A program made the translations under genes and the position numbers. From contig DAIOTP010000034.1 of the NCBI GenBank assembly GCA_036751905.1, forward strand, positions 1 through 26,592: 26,592 nucleotides of DNA, in the 5' to 3' direction. The stretch is from T3Sed10-241 sp036751905 (GTDB lineage: Bacteria; Bacteroidota; Bacteroidia; Flavobacteriales_D; Cryomorphaceae). The notes below the pieces were generated by a model that was not told where the DNA came from, ran no database searches, and worked only from the letters and a program-made list of their open reading frames with translations. Positions 17,831 through 24,176 of the stretch are shown one piece after another (positions within the stretch are counted from its first letter, which is position 1; every line of letters starts with the position of its first letter).

Positions 17831-17862
17831 CAAATATACATTACTTTCTTATGCATTTGCAA
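17831..17862 (-). promoter_or_regulatory. Promoter of the padR operon (TTG-N21-TATATTTG)
   Basis: On the minus strand, TTG at 17862-17860 and TATATTTG at 17838-17831 are separated by 21 nt, an exact match to the Bacteroidota consensus, 17 nt before the padR ATG. The palindrome TGCATTTGCA (arms TGCA, plus-strand 17853-17862) overlaps the -33 box and is a candidate PadR operator; that part is a guess. Confidence 0.65.
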
Positions 17863-18006
17863 GTGATGGATCATTTTCAACTTTTAATGAAGTGGCTCTA
17901 CTCCATCAGCTTTTGCAGAAAATGCAAATGTCAAATTGCACTGCACCATGCACATATGTGAATTCAAATTTCTAGTTTTAGCGCATTGTAAACTCAACTC
18001 AATGCT

Positions 18007-18750
18007 ATGAAACTTAGAACTGTTTTTACTATTGCAACTGCATTTTTACTGAGCATCAGTGCTTTTTCTCAAGAAAAAAACATACGACCTTTCAAAGCGG
18101 GTGACCAGATGCTTGGGCTGAACATCAATCCCATCTTTTCATTTATTGGAAATACTTTCAACGCAAACCAGTTCAATGACTTATCAATTCCGAGCAGCGG
18201 TGTGGTGTACCGCAAGATGAAAGATGACAGCGTAGCGGCCCGCTACCGCGCGTCTTTCAACCTCCGCCGTAATTCCTCCAGCTTTCAAGAAGTTGAGCAA
18301 ATCAATAGTTTCGGCTTTGTAGGCTTGGGTTTTGGCAGGGAGTACCGCAAGCAGGTCAACAGGTGGAGCATATATGGCGGTGCTGAATTCGTATTGGAAC
18401 ACAGCTCCAGTATTGTTCGCCTGGAGTATGATGAGCCCTTAACGGTTAACTCACCCTTTGTAGGCGCTACCCGAACAACGCGCGATCAAACGCACAGTTC
18501 GTTGGTGGGAGCAGGTTTGTTTGCCGGAGCTGAATACTTTTTCAGCGATGTATTTTTCGTTGGTGTTGAGTTGTATGCCGCACTGCTTGCTGGCCTTACC
18601 TATGGCCGCAAACAAGACTTTGAGCGCGTGGGGACCAACAACCAGGGCGAACTCATTTCCCAGGAAAGAGAAAGCAGCCGCGATCCACAATTTCTGGTCA
18701 ACATGAGCAATACACAGCCTGTGGTATTCAGGGCTGGAGTCAGGTTCTGA
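18007..18750 (+). CDS. Outer-membrane beta-barrel-like protein, hypothetical
   Basis: The 247-residue protein has a signal peptide (about 1-21, ending AFSQ), as is typical of Bacteroidota exported proteins. The mature part has alternating aromatic and polar segments resembling beta strands, for example GFVGLGFGREYRK, WSIYGGAEFVLE, LVGAGLFAGAEYFF and VELYAALLAGLTYG. It closes with VVFRAGVRF, whose terminal Phe is the usual outer-membrane assembly signal. I do not recognise a specific family; a small porin-like or surface barrel is the best reading. It is transcribed divergently from padR across a 193-nt gap. Its promoter is unclear: TAGTTTTA at 17973-17980 has one mismatch and no -33 box. Confidence 0.75.
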   Translation: MKLRTVFTIATAFLLSISAFSQEKNIRPFKAGDQMLGLNINPIFSFIGNTFNANQFNDLSIPSSGVVYRKMKDDSVAARYRASFNLRRNSSSFQEVEQINSFGFVGLGFGREYRKQVNRWSIYGGAEFVLEHSSSIVRLEYDEPLTVNSPFVGATRTTRDQTHSSLVGAGLFAGAEYFFSDVFFVGVELYAALLAGLTYGRKQDFERVGTNNQGELISQERESSRDPQFLVNMSNTQPVVFRAGVRF

Positions 18751-18808
18751 TACAGGCTTGCTCCCACAGGTCTTGCAAAATAATTTCAGGGTGTTGCAGT
18801 TCGGCTGC

Positions 18809-20350
18809 CTATTTTCTAATCCACAACGTGAAGGCTTCGCCTGCCGCCCTTTGATCGAAATGCTGTTCTAGTAACGCCCTGGTAGCAAGTGTGGTACTAT
18901 CCGCTTCCGCAAATTCCGCATCGAAGCAGGCCAGCACTGCCTCGACCTGTGCCCCCGTTTCGGCCTCGTAGGGCTGAAGGCTGAAGGCAGGGTTGCGGCT
19001 TCCGCCAAAGGGCCCAAGCCGACCTGACGGTGCCATGCCCGCCTTCCATTTCACTGGAAAGTGTGGCTCGTAAGCCTCGTAATTGTCCAGGTTGATGCCT
19101 GGCTTCAGTGCACTGGGATACAGGCCAATATTGTAATGAAGCCAATGTTGCGAATAGTTGAGCGGCACCAGCACAACGCCTGCAGGGAGGTGCTCCACAG
19201 CTTCCATCAGGGCCGAGGCGCGGGCATCGTGGTAGCGCGCTTCTTGTAGGTTGTACCGCATCAGCAGCACATTGGCGATGGCTACGGGCAGCAGCATCCA
19301 GCGCCATGTAGCCGATTTTGACGGAAGTGAAGCCCCAAGCCATACCACCCACATAAACAGTGCGCACAGCAGCAGGCGCACGTGAATAAACCCACCTGTG
19401 GCCCAGGAAGCCGGGGTGATGAAATAGGCGAACAAAAGCAACAAGGCCGTAATACCAAGGGCTCTGGAGGCAGGGGTGCCGGGCTTGCGCCAAATGAAGC
19501 AAGCCATGCTGGCGAGAATGAGCACCACAAGGTAGATACGCGCTGCCCATGCCTGATTCACAAGATTGTGGGCAATGAGCGGCTGCAATTCCAAAAGCGA
19601 TGCCCACTGTCCGGCAAGGGAGGGAAACTGCCATTGCCCAGCGTGGCCTTCAACGCCTACAAAGGCCAACACAAGGGCAGAGGCCGGAAGCAAGGGCAGC
19701 AGTCGGAGCCAGCCGTCACTGCGCAAAGCAGCACCCTCGCCCAGCCATGCCATTCCAAAATAGCCTACAAACACCAGGGCAGGCACCGGATGGCACAGCG
19801 CACAAGCGAAGAGCAAGCCCGCCAGAACCCCTCCCTCAACCAGTGAGGACTGCGGCCTCATGCGCCGCTGATAACCAACACACCATAACATTAGGGCAAG
19901 ACTCAGCGAAAAACTCTGAAAACCAATGTACAGGCAAAAGTGCTGAAGCAAGGGCAAGGCCATGATTCCCATGGCTGCCGTAAGACCCCGCCTCAAATGA
20001 AATGCATAGCGAAAACCCGTGGCCGTGAGCAGTATTATGAGCAGATAGGCAATTTTTTCAGCCCACAATGGCGTGCATACGCTAAGCAAGGCCACCAAGA
20101 GCGCGTGGCCACCGAGGTTGGGAATCAAGGACTGCCTAAGTTCAAAAAAACTGCTCCAGGGCCCCTCCGGCTCAAGGATGAGCATGCGGATCAATTGCGC
20201 ATTGTACAGGTGTGCAGGGCCATCGCCAGTGTAGAAATGGGTGACCAGCACAATAGGCAAAACATTGATCAAGAACAACGACCAAAACATGAGCTCCCAC
20301 AACCATGGGCGGGAAAAGTGTCGTGACAGCGGCTGTAGACTTGAATTCAT
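18809..20350 (-). CDS. Polytopic membrane protein, hypothetical (possible GT-C-like)
   Basis: The product is 513 residues from the ATG at 20350. An in-frame extension to 20401 would contain the candidate -7 element CATCTTTG (one mismatch) 14 nt before this ATG, so the shorter start is preferred. About ten hydrophobic helices fill residues 15-390. Between TM1 and TM2 lies HFYTGDGPAHLYNAQL, an acidic-residue loop in the position where GT-C glycosyltransferases keep their catalytic Asp. A soluble domain of about 130 residues at the C-terminus contains LVPLNYSQHWLHYNIG. A GT-C sugar transferase is possible but I cannot confirm it. It is convergent with the beta-barrel gene 58 nt away. Confidence 0.75.
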   Translation of the reverse strand: MNSSLQPLSRHFSRPWLWELMFWSLFLINVLPIVLVTHFYTGDGPAHLYNAQLIRMLILEPEGPWSSFFELRQSLIPNLGGHALLVALLSVCTPLWAEKIAYLLIILLTATGFRYAFHLRRGLTAAMGIMALPLLQHFCLYIGFQSFSLSLALMLWCVGYQRRMRPQSSLVEGGVLAGLLFACALCHPVPALVFVGYFGMAWLGEGAALRSDGWLRLLPLLPASALVLAFVGVEGHAGQWQFPSLAGQWASLLELQPLIAHNLVNQAWAARIYLVVLILASMACFIWRKPGTPASRALGITALLLLFAYFITPASWATGGFIHVRLLLCALFMWVVWLGASLPSKSATWRWMLLPVAIANVLLMRYNLQEARYHDARASALMEAVEHLPAGVVLVPLNYSQHWLHYNIGLYPSALKPGINLDNYEAYEPHFPVKWKAGMAPSGRLGPFGGSRNPAFSLQPYEAETGAQVEAVLACFDAEFAEADSTTLATRALLEQHFDQRAAGEAFTLWIRK

Positions 20351-20402
20351 GCGGAGTGCAGGGCCAAAGATGGACATTTGTCCCGATTGCCCCGCAAGCA
20401 TA

Positions 20403-20840
20403 TCAATCGGAGGTATTCTTGATATGCACTCCCCGCATATGCGCCACCGAGGCTTTGATGAGTTCCTTTAGCACCTCCACGTTTACATCGCTGAGGCGCT
20501 TGAGGTAAAGGCATGCCTTGCCCGTTTTGTGCTTTCCAAGTGTGGCCATCCATGCCGCATTTTGCCCGAAGCCTTCCATCAGATAGAGTGTGAGGTTTTG
20601 CTTGCGCGGGCTGAAGCCCACCAGCATCCAGTCGAGTTCTCGGCCCGAAGCATACTTGATGTGGCAGTGACCGTAGCCTATGATGGAGGCACCCCACATT
20701 TTGCCTGGCTCGCCGGTAATTTCGCTCATAAGGGCATCCACCGCTTTGGCGTCATTCCGCTGCTGGGGGTCGGCTATCTTTTCGAGAAAATCGGCTACGG
20801 AGGCGGTTGTCTTTTGGGTTTTGAGTTCGGCTTTGGGCAT
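20403..20840 (-). CDS. DUF1801 domain protein
   Basis: The 145-residue protein matches the DUF1801 (YdhG-like) fold: VADFLEKIADPQQRNDAKAV, then MWGASIIGYG, YASGRELDWMLVGFSPRKQN, LTLYLMEGF, and KTGKACLYLKRLSDVNVEVL near the C-terminus. Length agrees with standalone members. The family is widespread, small and cytosolic, with no established activity. It has its own exact promoter and is transcribed away from the repeat-protein gene at 20971. Confidence 0.85.
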   Translation of the reverse strand: MPKAELKTQKTTASVADFLEKIADPQQRNDAKAVDALMSEITGEPGKMWGASIIGYGHCHIKYASGRELDWMLVGFSPRKQNLTLYLMEGFGQNAAWMATLGKHKTGKACLYLKRLSDVNVEVLKELIKASVAHMRGVHIKNTSD

Positions 20841-20871
20841 ATGCGTAAAATTAAGTAAGAGTAACTGTCCT

Positions 20872-20903
20872 CAAAAGTATGAACTTCGGCAAGCGCTTAC
20901 CAA
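20872..20903 (-). promoter_or_regulatory. Promoter of the DUF1801 gene (TTG-N21-TACTTTTG)
   Basis: On the minus strand, TTG (20903-20901), a 21-nt spacer and TACTTTTG (20879-20872) match the Bacteroidota consensus, 31 nt before the ATG at 20840. It is divergent from the promoter at 20937-20964. Confidence 0.65.
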
Positions 20904-20936
20904 AGCCTTTGGGCGTTAAACGCTATGGCACCCTTC

Positions 20937-20964
20937 TTGCACTTCGCTCCATTGCCTATTTTTG
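20937..20964 (+). promoter_or_regulatory. Promoter of the 20-residue-repeat protein gene (TTG-N17-TATTTTTG)
   Basis: TATTTTTG at 20957-20964 exactly matches TAnnTTTG and ends 6 nt before the ATG at 20971, with TTG at 20937-20939. The TTG codon at 20962 is part of the promoter and should not be taken as the start. Confidence 0.6.
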
Positions 20965-20970
20965 CATCAC

Positions 20971-21447
20971 ATGCGGTACGCTTTCCTTTACATGATTCTT
21001 CTATCAAGCCCGCTCACGGCCATTGCCCAAATTATGGTGTACGGCACCGATGGCCATCAATTTACGGAACCCGTACTCCGGCTCGACCGTGGACGCACCT
21101 TTCCGGCCTACAGTTATAACATCAACGACGTAGCTTATACTGTAGCAGGCAACCGCATCATGGAAGGGGCATCGGCTTCTGAGTTTGACCTGCTTTACAC
21201 CTTCCGCGATGGCAAGCTATACACAGGCACTGCGCTGTACAGCAGCCAGGTGGCCTATACCTTTCAAGATGGACGCATTTACCGCGGGGACAGCGTATTC
21301 ATGCTCGACTTGTTGTACAACTTCCGAAACGACGTGATTTACATGGGTGCCAACAGTTTTCCCACGGATGCGCTTTATTATGTGGAGGGTGAAATCAATG
21401 TAGCTCAGCTCTTTGCGATCCTGTTGGCTTTGGGCTTGATTTCCTGA
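20971..21447 (+). CDS. Secreted small protein of 20-residue tandem repeats, hypothetical
   Basis: The product is 158 residues from the ATG at 20971. A signal peptide of about 20 residues ends TAIAQ. The mature part holds four consecutive units of exactly 20 residues: VAYTVAGNRIMEGASASEFD, LLYTFRDGKLYTGTALYSSQ, VAYTFQDGRIYRGDSVFMLD and LLYNFRNDVIYMGANSFPTD. A partial unit ALYYVEGEI follows, and a diverged 19-residue unit precedes them. The pattern is xxYTFxDGxIYxGxSxxxxD, with regular beta-hairpin character. The C-terminus (about 145-158) is hydrophobic. I recognise no named family; a periplasmic or surface beta-solenoid is a structural guess. It lies 133 nt upstream of the Fic gene but the operator array sits between them. 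Confidence 0.75.
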   Translation: MRYAFLYMILLSSPLTAIAQIMVYGTDGHQFTEPVLRLDRGRTFPAYSYNINDVAYTVAGNRIMEGASASEFDLLYTFRDGKLYTGTALYSSQVAYTFQDGRIYRGDSVFMLDLLYNFRNDVIYMGANSFPTDALYYVEGEINVAQLFAILLALGLIS

Positions 21448-21492
21448 GGGCAGTATCCTTATGTTTTTGATCATATCGGTATACGGGGTATG

Positions 21493-21590
21493 ATGCAACG
21501 AATAAAGGCTGTATTCGTTGCATAATAAGCAACGAATAAGTTGTAAATCCAGGCTTGCTGAGCTATATTTGTTGCATATTATGCAACGAA
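21493..21590 (+). promoter_or_regulatory. Array of five GCAACGAATA-type half-sites around the Fic promoter
   Basis: Half-sites lie at 21495-21504 (+), 21512-21521 (-), 21529-21538 (+), 21568-21575 (-, diverged: TTTGTTGC) and 21583-21590 (+, GCAACGAA). Neighbours of opposite strand are always separated by 7 nt: 21505-21511, 21522-21528 and 21576-21582. The first three are perfect copies. The 21512-21538 pair is a perfect palindrome (TATTCGTTGC-N7-GCAACGAATA) ending 2 nt before the -33 box. The last pair overlaps the -7 element, the predicted transcription start and the first four codons. Centres of the two palindromes are 54 nt apart. This layout is typical of a repressor operator. An alternative for the first pair alone is a hairpin terminator, but no T-tract follows. 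Confidence 0.7.
21541..21571 (+). promoter_or_regulatory. Promoter of the Fic gene (TTG-N20-TATATTTG)
   Basis: TTG (21541-21543), a 20-nt spacer and TATATTTG (21564-21571) match the Bacteroidota sigma-factor consensus exactly. The element ends 9 nt before the ATG at 21581, so the 5' leader is predicted to be a few nucleotides at most. It is embedded in the half-site array. Confidence 0.7.
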
Positions 21591-22690
21591 AACCTCTTTA
21601 TATCCACGACTTGCCGCAGTGGCCAACCTTTGGATGGCGCACGGATGCTTTTCTTAACCTCTTGCTCCAGGTGCGTCACCTTCAAGGCCGTGTAATGGGC
21701 AAGATAGAGGGCCTGGGTTTTGAGATGAAGAATGAAGCCAGCCTCGACACCATAACCCTGGACGTACTGAAATCAAGTGAGATAGAAGGGGAGATATTGA
21801 ATGTGGAACAGGTGCGCTCATCCATTGCCCGGCGGCTGGGTATAGATTTAGCAATGAGCGTCGAAGCAGACCGCCACGTAGAGGGCGTGGTAGAAATGAT
21901 GCTCGACGCCACACAGAACTGTTATGAGGAACTTGGCGCTGAGCGTTTGTATGCCTGGCATGCTGCACTTTTCCCCACAGGAAGAAGTGGCATGTACAAA
22001 ATCGATACAGGCAAATGGCGCTCGGACTCCACAGGCCCCATCCAGGTGGTGTCAGGTGCCTTGGGCAAGGAGAAGGTACACTTTGAAGCTCCGGCTTCTC
22101 AACGCCTTCCCTATGAGATGGAAAAGTACATCACATGGTTCAATACGGATCACGAATTCGACCCGATCCTTAAAGCCGCCATTGCCCATATATGGTTTCT
22201 GAGTATACACCCTTTCGAAGATGGCAATGGACGTATAGCGCGCGCACTTACCGACTTGCTTCTGGCCCGCGCCGATGGCAGCACGCAGCGCTTCTACAGC
22301 ATGTCTGCCCAAATACGCGTTGAGCGCAAGCAGTATTACAATGTTCTGGAGCGCACCCAAAAGGGCAATCTCGATATCACTGATTGGATAAGCTGGTTTT
22401 TGCAATGCCTGCTTCATGCTTTGAAATCAACCCAGCTAACACTCAATCGGGTGCTGTACAAAGCTGAATTCTGGCAGCGCAACGCCACCACCCTCCTCAA
22501 CACCCGACAAAGTAAAATCCTCAACAACCTTCTCGATGGCTTCGAGGGAAAGCTCAGCTCGTCCAAGTGGGCTAAGATTGGCAAGTGCTCGAGAGATACC
22601 GCCATCAGAGACATCAATGACCTCATGGCAAAAGGCATTCTACAAAGAGATGATTCCGGAGGCCGGAGCACGGGCTATGTGCTGGTGTAA
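21581..22690 (+). CDS. Fic family protein with N-terminal DUF4172-like and C-terminal winged-helix domains
   Basis: The product is 369 residues from the ATG at 21581. Residues 5-45 resemble the DUF4172 N-terminal region (YIHDLPQWPTFGW). SSEIEG at 65-70 fits the class II Fic inhibitory helix motif (S/T)xxxE(G/N). The catalytic loop HPFEDGNGRIAR (210-221) is complete, so the enzyme should be able to transfer AMP to a protein hydroxyl, and to be held inactive in cis by the inhibitory Glu. The last 65 residues form a winged helix with recognition-helix-like SRDTAIRDINDLMAKGIL, suggesting DNA binding. The upstream start at 21518 would run through the promoter and the operators, so it is rejected. 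The target protein is unknown. No separate antitoxin gene is adjacent. Confidence 0.93.
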   Translation: MQRKPLYIHDLPQWPTFGWRTDAFLNLLLQVRHLQGRVMGKIEGLGFEMKNEASLDTITLDVLKSSEIEGEILNVEQVRSSIARRLGIDLAMSVEADRHVEGVVEMMLDATQNCYEELGAERLYAWHAALFPTGRSGMYKIDTGKWRSDSTGPIQVVSGALGKEKVHFEAPASQRLPYEMEKYITWFNTDHEFDPILKAAIAHIWFLSIHPFEDGNGRIARALTDLLLARADGSTQRFYSMSAQIRVERKQYYNVLERTQKGNLDITDWISWFLQCLLHALKSTQLTLNRVLYKAEFWQRNATTLLNTRQSKILNNLLDGFEGKLSSSKWAKIGKCSRDTAIRDINDLMAKGILQRDDSGGRSTGYVLV

Positions 22691-22834
22691 AAGGTCTTGG
22701 ATGGTTGGATTTTTTTGAGGCTCAAATTACACCAAGACTATTGTATCTCCATTTTCAGGCTTCGACAAGCAACAAGCGATGCTCATTTAAGCCGTAAGAT
22801 GCTACCTTCGCTCCATCAACAAAAAAGCATCACC

Positions 22835-23059
22835 ATGGCAAGCACAAAAATCACCGTCAACCCCAACGGCTCACTGAAAATAGAAGGGGATTTTGAGATC
22901 GTGGACAACCAGGGAAGGGCCTATGGCCTGCAAGGACGAACAGTAGTATCGCTGTGCCGCTGCGGCATGTCGGCTAATAAGCCTTTCTGCGACGGTGCCC
23001 ACCGCGGTCACCTCGAGCACGAAGCCGTGGCTTTTGACCTGCCACCAAGGAAGGTTTGA
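22835..23059 (+). CDS. CDGSH iron-sulfur domain protein
   Basis: The product is 74 residues from the ATG at 22835 (MASTKITV). It contains the full cluster-binding motif CRCGMSANKPFCDGAH, i.e. CxCx2Sx3PxCDGAH with three Cys and one His as ligands to a 2Fe-2S cluster. The N-terminal half (ITVNPNGSLKIEGDFEIVD) is the usual beta segment of short bacterial CDGSH proteins. No membrane anchor is present. The role is probably redox or iron-sulfur handling, not defined for this type. TACCTTCG at 22803-22810, one mismatch from the -7 consensus, may drive it. The longer in-frame opening from 22697 has no homologous sequence. Confidence 0.9.
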   Translation: MASTKITVNPNGSLKIEGDFEIVDNQGRAYGLQGRTVVSLCRCGMSANKPFCDGAHRGHLEHEAVAFDLPPRKV

Positions 23060-23097
23060 AAATTGGGTTAGACCCTACCGCTCAAGCCTGATCAGGT

Positions 23098-23805
23098 TTA
23101 TGGGTTGCTGACTCTTTCCTGCCCGTTTTGTTCCTCCTTCTCCTCCTGCGCTTCCGCAAAAAACTTGCGCTGCCCTATGAGGATGATGGCCATGCCTACG
23201 GTGATGGCGGAGTCGGCGATGTTGAACACCGGCCGGAAGAATTGCAAGCGCTCCCCTCCCAGCCAAGGCACCCACTGCGGCCATGTGCTATCAATGAGTG
23301 GGAAGTAGAGCATGTCCACCACTTTTCCCTTGAGGAAGCCGGCATAGCCCCCCTCGGGAGGAAACATAACAGCCACCTGCGGAGTGAAACGGGGGCTTTC
23401 GCTAAAAATGATGCCGTAGAAAGCACTGTCGATCATGTTGCCGATGGCACCGGCCAACACCAGGGACATTGACAGCACAAAGCCTTTGTGTGCGCCTTCT
23501 CTGATTTGCCCCCTGAGGTACCATGCTATGGCGGTAATGGCCACCAACCTGAAAATGCTCAGCAACAGTTTACCCCAATCGCCACCCAGCTCAAGGCCAA
23601 AGGCCATGCCGGGATTCTCAATGAAATGAATGAAGAACCAATCGGCGAATACGGTGATCGATTCGTCCAGGTACATGTTGGTTTTTACCCACAACTTGGA
23701 AGCCTGGTCGGCTACGAGTACGGCCACCAAGGTGATGAGGGCAGTGCGCTGCAATGCGCGCTGCCGCCCGGAATCAGCGACGGTCTTGTTGCTGCTTGGC
23801 TTCAA
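23098..23805 (-). CDS. lspA: Lipoprotein signal peptidase (LspA)
   Basis: This 235-residue membrane protein carries the family motifs: ADQASKLWV in TM1, ENPGMAFG (from Glu62), GAIGNMIDSAFYG with catalytic Asp126, and FNIADSAITVG with catalytic Asp198. LspA cleaves the signal peptide of prolipoproteins after diacylglyceryl modification; the M23 lipoprotein encoded at 3291 is a likely client. It is longer than the E. coli enzyme (164 residues) because of an insertion at about 133-190 between the catalytic motifs and a charged C-terminal tail, both common in Bacteroidota. Its start overlaps the end of the dksA-like gene by 32 nt, indicating co-transcription. It converges on the CDGSH gene 38 nt away. 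Confidence 0.95.
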   Translation of the reverse strand: MKPSSNKTVADSGRQRALQRTALITLVAVLVADQASKLWVKTNMYLDESITVFADWFFIHFIENPGMAFGLELGGDWGKLLLSIFRLVAITAIAWYLRGQIREGAHKGFVLSMSLVLAGAIGNMIDSAFYGIIFSESPRFTPQVAVMFPPEGGYAGFLKGKVVDMLYFPLIDSTWPQWVPWLGGERLQFFRPVFNIADSAITVGMAIILIGQRKFFAEAQEEKEEQNGQERVSNP

Positions 23806-24160
23806 TGCTCAATGTGGCGTGGGGAACCAACCTCAATCGCTCCTTGCGGATGAGCTTGCCTGTGGCACGGCATACACCGTAGGTTTTGTTTTCAATGCGC
23901 ACGAGGGCATTCTCCAGGTGGCTGATGAACTTTTCCTGACGCGATGCCAGTTGAGCCGTTTCCTCGCGCGACATGGTTTCGGAGCCATCTTCCATCATTT
24001 TGAAGCTGGAAGCGGTGTCGTTGGTGCTGTTGTCGTCGGCGTAAGACAGCGACTGCTTGAGCTGCCGTAAGTCTTCGCGTGCTTCAGCAAGTTTTCTATC
24101 AATCAGATCTTTGAACTCTATAAGTTCGTCATCTGAATACCGTGTTTTTTGTTCTGCCAT
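23774..24160 (-). CDS. TraR/DksA family protein with degenerate zinc finger
   Basis: The product is 128 residues from the ATG at 24160 (MAEQKTRYSDDEL); an in-frame extension to 24196 enters the 3' end of ileS and is not needed. An N-terminal coiled-coil hairpin (about 10-90) is followed by YGVCRATGKLIRKERLRLVP and HATLSIEAK, the DksA C-terminal domain. Only one zinc-ligand Cys (Cys97) remains of the four in classical DksA. The motif is that of Bacteroidota homologues that lack the metal site. DksA-like proteins bind the RNA polymerase secondary channel and modulate initiation; activity without zinc is expected but not shown here. It lies 16 nt behind ileS and overlaps lspA. Confidence 0.88.
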   Translation of the reverse strand: MAEQKTRYSDDELIEFKDLIDRKLAEAREDLRQLKQSLSYADDNSTNDTASSFKMMEDGSETMSREETAQLASRQEKFISHLENALVRIENKTYGVCRATGKLIRKERLRLVPHATLSIEAKQQQDRR

Positions 24161-24176
24161 AATGGTAGGGTGATTG

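Noticed and set aside
21518..21580. Longer Fic start at 21518 (adds 21 residues)
   Set aside because: The extension would be encoded by the operator and promoter DNA and has no family similarity; the ATG at 21581 follows the promoter.
22694..22738. Inverted repeat GTCTTGG...CCAAGAC after the Fic gene, with TTTGAG/CTCAAA inside
   Set aside because: Only 7-bp outer arms with a 31-nt interior and no T-tract following; too weak to call a terminator.
23084..23099. Palindrome AAGCCTGATCAGGTTT between the CDGSH gene and lspA as a bidirectional terminator
   Set aside because: There is no loop of workable size and no T-tract; a self-complementary 10-mer could arise by chance.
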